Shown here piece after piece: positions 47,634 to 55,553 of a DNA stretch of 64,000 nucleotides. The notes below the pieces were generated by a model. It did no database searches. It was not told the DNA's origin and saw only the letters and a list, made by a program, of their open reading frames with translations. The translations under genes were made by a program, and so were the position numbers. Positions within the stretch are counted from its first letter, which is position 1, and every line of letters begins with the position of its first letter. Where the stretch lies: positions 62,001 through 126,000 of the forward strand of contig NZ_SZVW01000015.1 of NCBI RefSeq assembly GCF_007655005.1. The letters run 5' to 3'. Source of the DNA: Streptomyces tibetensis. Its GTDB lineage: Bacteria > Actinomycetota > Actinomycetes > Streptomycetales > Streptomycetaceae.

Positions 47634-47684
47634 TCCACCAGCCTTCCCCTTGCCCGCGGCCCGGGCCTGCCGCACGCTGTTCGT

Positions 47685-48443
47685 ATGGGTGGGCAAGACG
47701 GCCCTACGCTCATCAACTCCGTCCAGCGGGCCATGCGTCTGCTGGAGGCGGTGAGCGCGCACGAGAACGGCGCGCCGGCCAAGCAGCTGGCGCGTGAGAC
47801 GGGCCTGCCCCTGGCCACCGCCTATCACCTGCTGCGGACCCTGGTCCACGACGGGTACGTGCGGAAGCTGGACGACGGCGGCTTCGTCCTCGGCGACAAA
47901 CTGCAGACGCTGCAGTCCACGGGCCGTGCACAGGCGCTGCTCAGCCGCGTCCGGCCCACCCTCGCCGCGCTGCGGGACGAGCTCGCCACGGCCGCCTATC
48001 TCACCTTCTACGAGGACGGCGAGATCCGGGTCGCCGAGATCGTCGACGGCCCCGGGACACCCCGCGTCGATCTGTGGGTGGGCTTCGAGGACGCCGGGCA
48101 CGCCACCGCACTGGGCAAGTCCGTCCTGCGCGAGATGGACGAGGAGGCCCGCCAGGACTACCTCTCCCGGCATCATCTCGCCGACCTCACCCCGCGGACG
48201 ATCACCAGCCTCCCCGAACTCCTGCGGAGGCTCGAGACCCCGCCCATGGCCCCGGCCATCACGGACCTGGAGGAGTACTCCCTCGGCACGGTCTGCGTCG
48301 CCGTCCCGGTCTACAGCGGGGACACGCTCGGTTCCCTCGGCGTGTCACTGCCGTCGAACCGGCTCTCCCGGCTGCCGGAGATCCGGGAGCGGCTGCTTCC
48401 GACCGCGAGCCGCGTGACCAGGAGCCTCTCGCTCACTATCTGA
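47685..48443 (+). CDS. IclR-family transcriptional regulator
   Basis: 252 residues from ATG 47685 (MGGQDGPTLINSVQRAMRLL). N-terminal winged helix (AKQLARETGLPLATAYHLLR), then the IclR effector domain: VRPTLAALRDELATAAYLTF, GHATALGKSVLREMDEEARQ and VCVAVPVYSGDTLGSLGVSL. IclR proteins control acetate, aromatic or glycerol use. It follows the LacI gene by 51 bp; the two may be co-transcribed, but the target is unknown. A weak hairpin with a short T-run lies 17 bp after the stop. Confidence 0.88.
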   Translation: MGGQDGPTLINSVQRAMRLLEAVSAHENGAPAKQLARETGLPLATAYHLLRTLVHDGYVRKLDDGGFVLGDKLQTLQSTGRAQALLSRVRPTLAALRDELATAAYLTFYEDGEIRVAEIVDGPGTPRVDLWVGFEDAGHATALGKSVLREMDEEARQDYLSRHHLADLTPRTITSLPELLRRLETPPMAPAITDLEEYSLGTVCVAVPVYSGDTLGSLGVSLPSNRLSRLPEIRERLLPTASRVTRSLSLTI

Positions 48444-48459
48444 AAATCCGCTTCTTGCC

Positions 48460-48484
48460 GGGGGTCGCCTCCACCCCGTTTTCT
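48460..48484 (+). terminator. Short hairpin with T-run after IclR gene
   Basis: CGGGG and CCCCG (48460-48464 with 48475-48479) form a small stem followed by GTTTT, a rare intrinsic terminator with U-tract in this GC-rich window. Confidence 0.45.
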
Positions 48485-48544
48485 GGATAAGTCAGACATT
48501 TCCGGGACGTGCCCCGTGCACAGGTGAGGACTGCGGACACAGAC

Positions 48545-49768
48545 ATGAGCCAAGCCCGCAACCATGGCGACGACCACCCGCCCGTACGGCCGTTCCGCAA
48601 CCGGGTGGCCGGTGCCGGGGCCTCGGCCCGCAGGCGCGCCGTCGCGCGGCTGGGCGTCGGTGCACCTGTCCTGCCCGTCCTGGTCGTCGCCGCCGTCGTG
48701 TCCGCCGACGTCGTGGGCGGGGCGGGGATGGTCTGGCTGCCCCTGCTCGCGGCCGGGCCGGCCCTGGCGGCCACGACCAACGGACCGCGCGGGGTCCTCT
48801 GTGTCGGCGTCCTCGCCGTGATGGTCGGTGCGACGCTCGGGATCCGGGACGCAGTGCCGGGCCGCGAACTGGCCGCCGTGCTGTCGGCCCTGGTCGCCGT
48901 CACGCTCGCGAGCGGCCTGGCCGGCGTGCTGCGCGGACGCCGGGAGCGGGTGCTCGCCGCCGTCCGATCGGTCGCGGAGACCGCCCAGCACGCCCTGCTC
49001 AAACCCGTGCCGTCGACCGTCGGGCCGTTCCAGGTGGCCGTCCGCTACAGCGCCGCGGCGGCCGAGGCCCGTATCGGCGGTGACCTCTACGCCCTGATAC
49101 CCACCCCGCACGGGGTGCGGCTGATCGTCGGCGACGTGCGCGGCAAGGGGCTGCCCGCCGTCGGGACCGCCGCGCTGGTGCTCGGCGTCTTCCGGGAGGC
49201 CGCCCATGACGAACCCGATCTCCTCGCCGTCGTCGACCGGATCGAGCGGAGCCTCGCACGCAACCTCGGCCGCGACGACTTCGTGACCGCCGTGGTCGCC
49301 GGGTACCCGCGGGAGGGGCATCTGGAGGTGGTGAACTGCGGACACGCGCCCCCGCTCCTGGTGCGCGCCTCCGGGGCCATCAGTCCCGTGGAGCCCGAGC
49401 TCCCGGCGCCGCCCCTCGGACTGCGCGACCTCGCGGGGCACACCCCGGGACTCCACACGCTCCCCTTCAGCGACGGCGACCAGCTGCTGCTCTATACCGA
49501 CGGGGTCACCGAGGCCCGCGACGGCGGCCGCGCCTTCTACCCCCTGGCCGAGGGCCTGAAGCGGCACGTCTCCCAGGAGCCCGCGCAGACCCTCGGCGCG
49601 CTCCACGAGGAACTGCTGGCCCATGTGGGCGGCAGGCTGCACGACGACGCGGCCCTGCTCCTCATCCGTAAGCCGGCCGTGCGCGCGACAGAAGCAGAGG
49701 CTCACGTCGCGAGCGGCCCCGGCCCGCACGCTCCTGCCCCGGTGCCCGAGGCGGAGTGCCGGTCCTGA
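48545..49768 (+). CDS. Membrane SpoIIE/PP2C-type protein phosphatase
   Basis: 407 residues from ATG 48545; an in-frame GTG at 48509 would add twelve residues and cannot be excluded. Three to four hydrophobic helices lie at residues about 38-130 (LPVLVVAAVVSADVVGGAGM, VCVGVLAVMVGATLG, ELAAVLSALVAVTLASGLAG). The phosphatase domain follows (about 160-375; ARIGGDLYALI, IVGDVRGKGLPA, VNCGHAPPLLV, LYTDGVTEARDGG). It probably dephosphorylates a STAS protein in response to a membrane signal. The end of the gene is repeated after the stop. Confidence 0.88.
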   Translation: MSQARNHGDDHPPVRPFRNRVAGAGASARRRAVARLGVGAPVLPVLVVAAVVSADVVGGAGMVWLPLLAAGPALAATTNGPRGVLCVGVLAVMVGATLGIRDAVPGRELAAVLSALVAVTLASGLAGVLRGRRERVLAAVRSVAETAQHALLKPVPSTVGPFQVAVRYSAAAAEARIGGDLYALIPTPHGVRLIVGDVRGKGLPAVGTAALVLGVFREAAHDEPDLLAVVDRIERSLARNLGRDDFVTAVVAGYPREGHLEVVNCGHAPPLLVRASGAISPVEPELPAPPLGLRDLAGHTPGLHTLPFSDGDQLLLYTDGVTEARDGGRAFYPLAEGLKRHVSQEPAQTLGALHEELLAHVGGRLHDDAALLLIRKPAVRATEAEAHVASGPGPHAPAPVPEAECRS

Positions 49769-49835
49769 GGGCCGCGGCGGTCACACGGGCCGGGACCTCC
49801 TGCCCTGGCGCCCGGGGCGGAGTGCCGCTCATGAG
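49731..49835 (+). repeat. Imperfect 66-bp tandem duplication of the phosphatase gene 3' end
   Basis: CTCCTGCCC-GG-GCCCG-GGCGGAGTGCCG-TC-TGA occurs at 49731-49768 and again from 49797, offset 66 bp. Both copies end in codons for AECRS then TGA. The second is beyond the stop, so it is a non-coding relic. Confidence 0.6.
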
Positions 49836-49857
49836 CGGTCGCCGCGGCCGCAGTGGC

Positions 49858-51213
49858 TCACGCCTCGCGCAGATCCTTCACCCGGCGGATCTTGCCGACG
49901 GAGCGCTCCAGGGTCTCCGGTTCGACGATCGTCACGTCGGCGGTGATGCCGATGCCGTCCTTGACGGCCCGGGCGATCGTTCCGGCCGCGGCCTCGCGCT
50001 GCTCGGGGCCGGTGCCGGGGCGGGCCTCGACACGGACGGTCATGTGGTCCAGGCGGCCGCGCCGGGTCAGCCGGATCTGGAAGTGCGGGGCGACGCCGGG
50101 CGTGCGCAGCACGATCTCCTCGATCTGGCTGGGGAAGACGTTCACCCCACGCAGGATGATCATGTCGTCGCAGCGGCCGGTGATCTTCTGGATGCGGCGG
50201 AACGCGGGCCGGGCCGTGCCGGGCAGCAGCCGCGTCAGATCGCGGGTGCGGTAGCGGACGACCGGCAGGGCCTCCTTGGTCAGGGACGTGAAGACCAGCT
50301 CGCCCTCCTCGCCCTCGGGCAGCACCTCACCCGTGACCGGGTCGACGACCTCGGGGTAGAAGTGGTCCTCCCATACGTGCAGTCCGTCCTTGGTCTCCAC
50401 GCACTCCTGGGCGACACCCGGCCCGATCACCTCGGACAGGCCGTATATGTCGACGGCGTGGATGTCCGTCCGCTCCTCGATCTCTCGGCGCATCTCCTCC
50501 GTCCACGGCTCGGCGCCGAAGATGCCCACCCGCAGACTGCTCGTGCGCGGATCGATGCCCTGCCGTTCGAACTCGTCGAGCAGCGTGAGCATGTAGGACG
50601 GCGTGACCATGATGATCTCGGGCCGGAAGTCCTGGATGATCTGCACCTGGCGCGCGGTCATGCCCCCGGAGGCCGGAATCACCAGACAGCCGGCGCGCTC
50701 CGCGCCGTAGTGCGCGCCGAGACCGCCGGTGAACAGCCCGTAGCCGTAGGAGACGTGCACCTTGTGGCCCGGACGCCCGCCCGCGGCGCGGATCGAGCGG
50801 GCGACGAGATCCGCCCACATCGACAGGTCGTTCTCCGTGTAGCCGACCACCGTGGGGCGGCCGGTGGTGCCGCTGGAGGCGTGCACCCGCCGCACCCGGT
50901 CCATGGGGACGGCGAACATCCCGAACGGGTAGGTGTCCCGCAGGTCGGCCTTGGTGGTGAAGGGGAAGCGGGACAGGTCCGCCAGTGAGCGGCAGTCGTC
51001 GGGGGAGACCCCGGCCGCGTCGAACTTCTTGCGGTACGCCTCCACGTTGTCGTAGGCGTGCCGCAGGCTCCTGCGCAGACGGTCGAGCTGAAGCTCGCGC
51101 AGCTGCTCTCGGGTCAGCCGCTCCCCGTCGTCGAGCAGGTCGTGGGGGAGGGGCTCGCCGCGTCGCCGTCCCGTCGGCTCCGAGGCCCTGGGGGCCGTCG
51201 TCTCGCTGGTCAT
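49858..51213 (-). CDS. paaK: Phenylacetate-CoA ligase PaaK
   Basis: 451 residues. The AMP-binding signature is VHASSGTTGRPTVVGYTEND, followed by YGYGLFTGGLGAHYGAERAG, VDIYGLSEVIGPGVAQECVE and the hinge YRTRDLTRLLPG; the C-terminal lid contains RRGRLDHMTVRVE. It activates phenylacetate with ATP and CoA, the first step of the aerobic hybrid pathway. It starts one base before the paaI stop, on the same strand, and faces away from paaA-E. Confidence 0.95.
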   Translation of the reverse strand: MTSETTAPRASEPTGRRRGEPLPHDLLDDGERLTREQLRELQLDRLRRSLRHAYDNVEAYRKKFDAAGVSPDDCRSLADLSRFPFTTKADLRDTYPFGMFAVPMDRVRRVHASSGTTGRPTVVGYTENDLSMWADLVARSIRAAGGRPGHKVHVSYGYGLFTGGLGAHYGAERAGCLVIPASGGMTARQVQIIQDFRPEIIMVTPSYMLTLLDEFERQGIDPRTSSLRVGIFGAEPWTEEMRREIEERTDIHAVDIYGLSEVIGPGVAQECVETKDGLHVWEDHFYPEVVDPVTGEVLPEGEEGELVFTSLTKEALPVVRYRTRDLTRLLPGTARPAFRRIQKITGRCDDMIILRGVNVFPSQIEEIVLRTPGVAPHFQIRLTRRGRLDHMTVRVEARPGTGPEQREAAAGTIARAVKDGIGITADVTIVEPETLERSVGKIRRVKDLREA

Positions 51214-51642
51214 TCAGGATTCCTCCGGCCTCGTGCTCCTGATGCTACGGCTGCGGCCCCGGAACTCCGCGATCACCTCGTCGCCCCGCCGGACCGTCAC
51301 GTCGTAGAGGCCGCTGCGCCCGTACCGGGTGCGTTCCTCGGCCCGCGCCACGAGCTCGTCGTCCTGGTGCGCCGGGGCGACGAAGGTGATGTCCGCGCCG
51401 GCCGCGACGGTCACCGGGCCGTGGCTGTTGCAGGCGCAGGCGAAGGCGCTGTCGGCGAGCAGGAAGACGTAGCCGCCGTGGGCGATCCCGTGCCCGTTCA
51501 CCATCGCCGCGGTCACGGTCATGCGCAGCACGGCGGTCCCCTCGCCCTGCTCCAGCAGCTCGATCCCGAGCCCGCGGGAGGCCTCGTCCGCGGCGAACAT
51601 CGCCTCCGCGGGTGGCGTCGTCGCGTCAGCGGTATGGGTCAC
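51214..51642 (-). CDS. paaI: Hydroxyphenylacetyl-CoA thioesterase PaaI
   Basis: 142 residues from GTG 51642 (VTHTADATTPPAEAMFAADE), with GAGG upstream; a GTG at 51654 is the alternative. A hotdog fold with the key segment VNGHGIAHGGYVFLLADSAF, in which His-Gly-Gly and the following Asp are the expected catalytic and binding residues. PaaI rescues CoA from stalled pathway intermediates. It is the first gene of the paaI-paaK unit and is divergent from paaA. Confidence 0.92.
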   Translation of the reverse strand: MTHTADATTPPAEAMFAADEASRGLGIELLEQGEGTAVLRMTVTAAMVNGHGIAHGGYVFLLADSAFACACNSHGPVTVAAGADITFVAPAHQDDELVARAEERTRYGRSGLYDVTVRRGDEVIAEFRGRSRSIRSTRPEES

Positions 51643-51665
51643 TCTTCGCACCACCTCGTAGCCCG

Positions 51666-51679
51666 ACCGAACATTCGGT
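51666..51679. promoter_or_regulatory. PaaR/TetR-like operator 1
   Basis: ACCGAA-CA-TTCGGT, a perfect 6-bp dyad, lies 24 bp before paaI. It resembles the ACCGNNCGNNCGGT core I recall for the actinobacterial PaaR repressor of phenylacetate genes. No paaR gene lies in the window. Confidence 0.6.
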
Positions 51680-51781
51680 TAGCCTGGCGTTGTCATGTAA
51701 TCCAGCCGTCTCGACGCCTGTCAAGGGTCCAGGACTTGCTCAAGGGGTCTTACCAAGGCGCGCCGGCTTGTCCTACGATGG

Positions 51782-51799
51782 ACCGAACGAATGGTCGGT
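51782..51799. promoter_or_regulatory. PaaR/TetR-like operator 2
   Basis: ACCGA-N8-TCGGT, sharing ACCGAA and TCGGTT with operator 1 but with wider spacing, ends 15 bp before the paaA start. Both sites in one divergent gap suggest common repression of paaI-paaK and paaA-E. Confidence 0.5.
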
Positions 51800-51814
51800 T
51801 GGGAAGTGGGACGG

Positions 51815-52801
51815 ATGGACACGACACACTCCAGCCCCCCGGGGGCGGACGGCGCCGAGCCGGCTCTCCAGCAGCACTTCGACGCCACGATCGCGCGGGA
51901 CCAGCGGATCGAGCCGCGCGACTGGATGCCGGAGGGGTACCGGAAGACACTGATCCGGCAGATCGCGCAGCACGCGCACTCGGAGATCATCGGCATGCAG
52001 CCGGAGGGCGAGTGGATCACCCGCGCGCCGTCGCTGCGCCGCAAGGCCATTCTGTTCGCCAAGGTCCAGGACGAGGCCGGGCACGGGCTGTATCTGTACT
52101 CCGCGGCGGAGACGCTGGGCGCCGACCGCGCGGACCTCACCGAGCGGCTGATCGAGGGCCGCCAGAAGTACTCGTCGATCTTCAACTACCCGACGCTGAG
52201 CTTCGCGGACGTCGGGGTGATCGGCTGGTTCGTGGACGGCGCCGCGATCTGCAACCAGGTGCCGCTGTGCCGCTCCTCCTACGGGCCCTACGCGCGCGCC
52301 ATGGTGCGGATCTGCAAGGAGGAGTCCTTCCACCAGCGGCAGGGCTACGAGCTGCTGATGACGATGATGCGCGGCACCCCGGAGCAGCGCGAGATGGTGC
52401 AGGACGCGGTGAACCGCTGGTGGTGGCCGTCGCTGATGATGTTCGGCCCGCCCGACGACGCCTCACCCAACTCCGCGCAGTCCATGGCCTGGAAGATCAA
52501 GCGGCACAGCAACGACGAACTGCGCCAACGCTTCGTCGACATGACCGTCCCCCAGGCCGAGAAGCTCGGCGTGACGCTCCCCGACCCGGAGCTGCGCTGG
52601 AACGAGGAGCGGGGACACCACGACTTCGGCACGCCCGACTGGGACGAGCTGATGCGGGTCATCAAGGGCGACGGCCCGTGCAACGACCAGCGGATGGAAC
52701 GGCGCCGCACGGCCCACGAGGAGGGCGCCTGGGTGCGCGAGGCGGCCACCGCCCACGCCGCCAAACAGGCCGCCCGCGCGGAGAAGGGAGCGGTGGCATG
52801 A
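51815..52801 (+). CDS. paaA: Phenylacetyl-CoA epoxidase subunit PaaA
   Basis: 328 residues from ATG 51815 (MDTTHSSPPGADGAEPALQQ), just after operator 2; an in-frame ATG at 51791 would overlap that operator. The di-iron catalytic subunit, with ligand-bearing helices around RRKAILFAKVQDEAGHGLYL (Glu and His) and VRICKEESFHQRQGYELLMT (EExxH). It forms the ring epoxide of phenylacetyl-CoA. It overlaps paaB by four bases. Confidence 0.95.
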   Translation: MDTTHSSPPGADGAEPALQQHFDATIARDQRIEPRDWMPEGYRKTLIRQIAQHAHSEIIGMQPEGEWITRAPSLRRKAILFAKVQDEAGHGLYLYSAAETLGADRADLTERLIEGRQKYSSIFNYPTLSFADVGVIGWFVDGAAICNQVPLCRSSYGPYARAMVRICKEESFHQRQGYELLMTMMRGTPEQREMVQDAVNRWWWPSLMMFGPPDDASPNSAQSMAWKIKRHSNDELRQRFVDMTVPQAEKLGVTLPDPELRWNEERGHHDFGTPDWDELMRVIKGDGPCNDQRMERRRTAHEEGAWVREAATAHAAKQAARAEKGAVA

Positions 52802-53091
52802 CCGCCGACCGGCAGGACTGGCCGCTGTACGAGGTGTTCGTACGGGGCAAGCGCGGCCTGAACCACGTCCACGTGGGATCGCTGCACGCCGCCGACGATC
52901 GCATGGCCCTCACCCACGCCCGCGACCTGTACACCCGGCGCAACGAGGGCGTGTCCATCTGGGTCGTGCGCTCCGAGCACATCGCCGCCTCCACCCGCGA
53001 CGAGAAGGACCCCTTCTTCGATCCCAGCGCCGACAAGGTCTACCGGCACCCGACGTTCTACGACATCCCCGAAGACGTCCCGCACATCTGA
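52798..53091 (+). CDS. paaB: Phenylacetyl-CoA epoxidase subunit PaaB
   Basis: 97 residues from ATG 52798. The typical short PaaB: WPLYEVFVRGKRGLNHVHVG, then ALTHARDLYTRRNEGVSIWV and the C-terminal YDIPEDVPHI. A small structural subunit needed for the assembly and activity of the epoxidase. It starts inside the paaA stop (ATGA) and ends ten bases before paaC. Confidence 0.95.
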   Translation: MTADRQDWPLYEVFVRGKRGLNHVHVGSLHAADDRMALTHARDLYTRRNEGVSIWVVRSEHIAASTRDEKDPFFDPSADKVYRHPTFYDIPEDVPHI

Positions 53092-53101
53092 AGGAGAGGG
53101 C

Positions 53102-53929
53102 ATGAGCGACGACCACGTCTACCTGACCCTCGCCGAGGGACACGAGGACGACACCCGCTGGGCCTACGGCACCGGCTTCGAGGACCCCCTGCACGGCGTG
53201 GACACCGCCGTGCCCGACGACGTGGACGCCGGTGAACTCGCCGCCCTGTGCGTCACCCTGGCCGACGACGCCCTGGTCTGCGCCCAGCGGCTGGCCGAGT
53301 GGACCACCCGCGCCCCCGAGCTGGAGGAGGAGGTGGCGCTGGCCAACATCGGGCTCGACCTGCTCGGCCAGGCCCGCCTGCTCTACTCCCGCGCCGGCCA
53401 GGCCGACGGCACCGGCCGCGACGAGGACGCCTTCGCCTACTTCCGCGACGCCGGCGACTTCCGCAACGTCCGCCTGGCCGAACTGCCCAACAGGGACTTC
53501 GCGTTCTCCGTCGTGCGGCTTCTGGTGCTCGCCAGCTGGCGCCTCGCACACTTCGAGCGGCTCACCGCGCACCGCGACCCGGTGCTCGCGGCGATCGCCG
53601 CCAAGGGCCTGAAGGAACTGGCCTACCACCGCCAGTACGCGGCCGAGTGGGCCGTGCGCCTCGGCGACGGCACCGAGGAGTCCCACCGCCGGATGCGCAG
53701 GGCACAGGAGCAGGTCGCGCCCTACCTGGGCGAGCTGTTCACGGCGTACGACGTCCGGGACGAGGTCGTCGCGGTCCTCCGCCAGGTCACCGAGGCGGCA
53801 GGACTGCCCATGCCGGTCTACCGCCCCCTGCCGGGCTCGGGCCGCACCGGGGACCACACCGAGCATCTCGCCCCGCTGCTGGCCGAGTTGCAGGGCGTGG
53901 CCCGGGCCCACCCGGAGGCGACATGGTGA
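53102..53929 (+). CDS. paaC: Phenylacetyl-CoA epoxidase subunit PaaC
   Basis: 275 residues, with a strong AAGGAG site at its front. Helical PaaC fold: LADDALVCAQRLAEWTTRAP, EEVALANIGLDLLGQARLLY and FVRLAELPNRDFAFSV-like sequence, then LKELAYHRQYAAEWAVRLGD. It pairs with PaaA as the non-catalytic, scaffold subunit. It overlaps paaD by seven bases. Confidence 0.93.
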   Translation: MSDDHVYLTLAEGHEDDTRWAYGTGFEDPLHGVDTAVPDDVDAGELAALCVTLADDALVCAQRLAEWTTRAPELEEEVALANIGLDLLGQARLLYSRAGQADGTGRDEDAFAYFRDAGDFRNVRLAELPNRDFAFSVVRLLVLASWRLAHFERLTAHRDPVLAAIAAKGLKELAYHRQYAAEWAVRLGDGTEESHRRMRRAQEQVAPYLGELFTAYDVRDEVVAVLRQVTEAAGLPMPVYRPLPGSGRTGDHTEHLAPLLAELQGVARAHPEATW

Positions 53930-54438
53930 CGGCACTGCGCGACGCGCGACGGGCCCGGCGCATCGCCGAGCAGGTGCCCGACCCGGAACTGCCCATGCTC
54001 ACCCTGGCCGACCTCGGCGTACTGCGCGAGGTGTCGCTCACCGAGGACGGCACGGTCGTCGCGAGCCTGACCCCCACGTACTCGGGCTGCCCGGCGATGG
54101 CGGAAATGCGCGCGGGCGTGGCCGCCCGGTTGCGCGAGGCGGGGTACGCGCACGTGGAGATCCGCACGGTCCTCGACCCGCCGTGGAGCACCGACTGGAT
54201 CACGGCGGAGGGCCGCCGCAAGCTCGCCGAGCACGGCATCGCCCCGCCCGGGGCAGCGCCGCGGCACGCCGCCGGGCCGGTTCCGCTCGTGCTGTCGCCG
54301 CCCCGCCGCTCGGTGCCCTGCCCCCGCTGCGGTCACCCCGACACCGAGGAGACCTCCCGCTTCGGCGCCACCTCCTGCAAGTCCCTGTGGCGCTGCCTCG
54401 CCTGCCGCGAGCCGTTCGAGTACGTCAAGGAGATCTGA
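53923..54438 (+). CDS. paaD: PaaD, Fe-S assembly factor of the epoxidase
   Basis: 171 residues from ATG 53923. A DUF59/MIP18-like domain first (QVPDPELPMLTLADLGVLRE, LTPTYSGCPAMAEMRAGVAA), then a C-terminal four-cysteine zinc ribbon (CPRCGHPDT, SCKSLWRCLACREPF). It is thought to help build the iron centre of the epoxidase or its reductase. Its stop shares a base with the paaE start (TGATG). Confidence 0.92.
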   Translation: MVTALRDARRARRIAEQVPDPELPMLTLADLGVLREVSLTEDGTVVASLTPTYSGCPAMAEMRAGVAARLREAGYAHVEIRTVLDPPWSTDWITAEGRRKLAEHGIAPPGAAPRHAAGPVPLVLSPPRRSVPCPRCGHPDTEETSRFGATSCKSLWRCLACREPFEYVKEI

Positions 54439-55553
54439 TGGAGGACCTGATGGAGCCGGCCCCCGCCCCGGCGCCGCGCCCGCGTGCCCGCCGACGTCCG
54501 GTCTTCCACCCCCTGCGGGTCGCCGCCGTGCAGCCGCTGTGCGAGGACGCGGCGGCCCTCAGCTTCGACATCCCGGCCGAGCTGGCCGAGGAGTTCACCT
54601 TCGCACCCGGACAGTCGCTCACCCTGCGCCGCGATGTCGACGGCCGGGACGAGCGCCGCTCGTACTCGATCTGCGCCCCGGCCGGCACAGCGCCGCGGAT
54701 CGGCGTCCGGGTGGTGCCGGGCGGCCTGTTCTCCTCCTGGCTGGTGCATGACGTACGCCCCGGCGACACCGTCGAGGTCATGGCGCCCACCGGTGCCTTC
54801 ACCCCCGACCTCACCGCTCACGGCCACCATGTCCTCATCGCGGCCGGCTCCGGCATCACGCCCATGGTCTCCATCGTGGAGTCCGTCCTGGCCGCCGACC
54901 CCCGCTCGCGCGTCACCCTGCTCTACGGCAACCGCCGCACCGGCACGGTCATGTTCGCCGACGAACTCGCCGACCTGAAGGACCTCTACCCGACGCGGTT
55001 CCAGCTCGCCCACGTCCTCTCCCGCGAGCCCCGCGAGGCCGAGGTGCTCTCGGGCCGACTCGACGCCGAGCGGCTCTCGGCGCTCGTCGACGCCCTGGTG
55101 GACGTGGAGTCGGCCGACCACTGGTGGCTGTGCGGCCCGCACGGCATGGTCCGCGCCGCCCAGCAGGTCCTGACCGGCCTCGGCGTCCCCGCCGACCGCG
55201 TCCACCAGGAGCTGTTCTACGCGGACGACGAGCCCGTCCGCGAGGTCCGGCACACCGAGACCGGCCCCTCCGGCCCGGTCAGCCAGGTCACCGTCACCCT
55301 CGACGGCCGCTCCACCACGTCCCCGCTGCCCCGCGACCGCACCATCCTGGAGGGGGCCCAGCAGACCCGTCCCGACCTGCCCTTCGCCTGCAAGGGCGGT
55401 GTCTGCGGCACCTGCCGGGCCCAGATCACCGACGGCAAGGCCGACATGCGCCGCAACTTCGCCCTCGAACCGTCCGAGGTCGACGCGGGCTACGTCCTCA
55501 CCTGCCAGTCGTTCCCGGTGTCGGAGGAACTGACGGTGGACTTCGACACCTGA
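54438..55553 (+). CDS. paaE: PaaE, reductase of the phenylacetyl-CoA epoxidase
   Basis: 371 residues from ATG 54438. FAD domain (RRSYSICAPAG), NAD(P) domain (HHVLIAAGSGITPMVSIVES, WWLCGPHGMVRA) and a C-terminal plant-type ferredoxin with CKGGVCGTCRAQ and a final cysteine in YVLTCQSFPV, a four-cysteine [2Fe-2S] site. It passes electrons from NADPH to PaaA. The last 64 bp overlap the 3' end of the acyltransferase gene on the other strand. Confidence 0.95.
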   Translation: MEDLMEPAPAPAPRPRARRRPVFHPLRVAAVQPLCEDAAALSFDIPAELAEEFTFAPGQSLTLRRDVDGRDERRSYSICAPAGTAPRIGVRVVPGGLFSSWLVHDVRPGDTVEVMAPTGAFTPDLTAHGHHVLIAAGSGITPMVSIVESVLAADPRSRVTLLYGNRRTGTVMFADELADLKDLYPTRFQLAHVLSREPREAEVLSGRLDAERLSALVDALVDVESADHWWLCGPHGMVRAAQQVLTGLGVPADRVHQELFYADDEPVREVRHTETGPSGPVSQVTVTLDGRSTTSPLPRDRTILEGAQQTRPDLPFACKGGVCGTCRAQITDGKADMRRNFALEPSEVDAGYVLTCQSFPVSEELTVDFDT

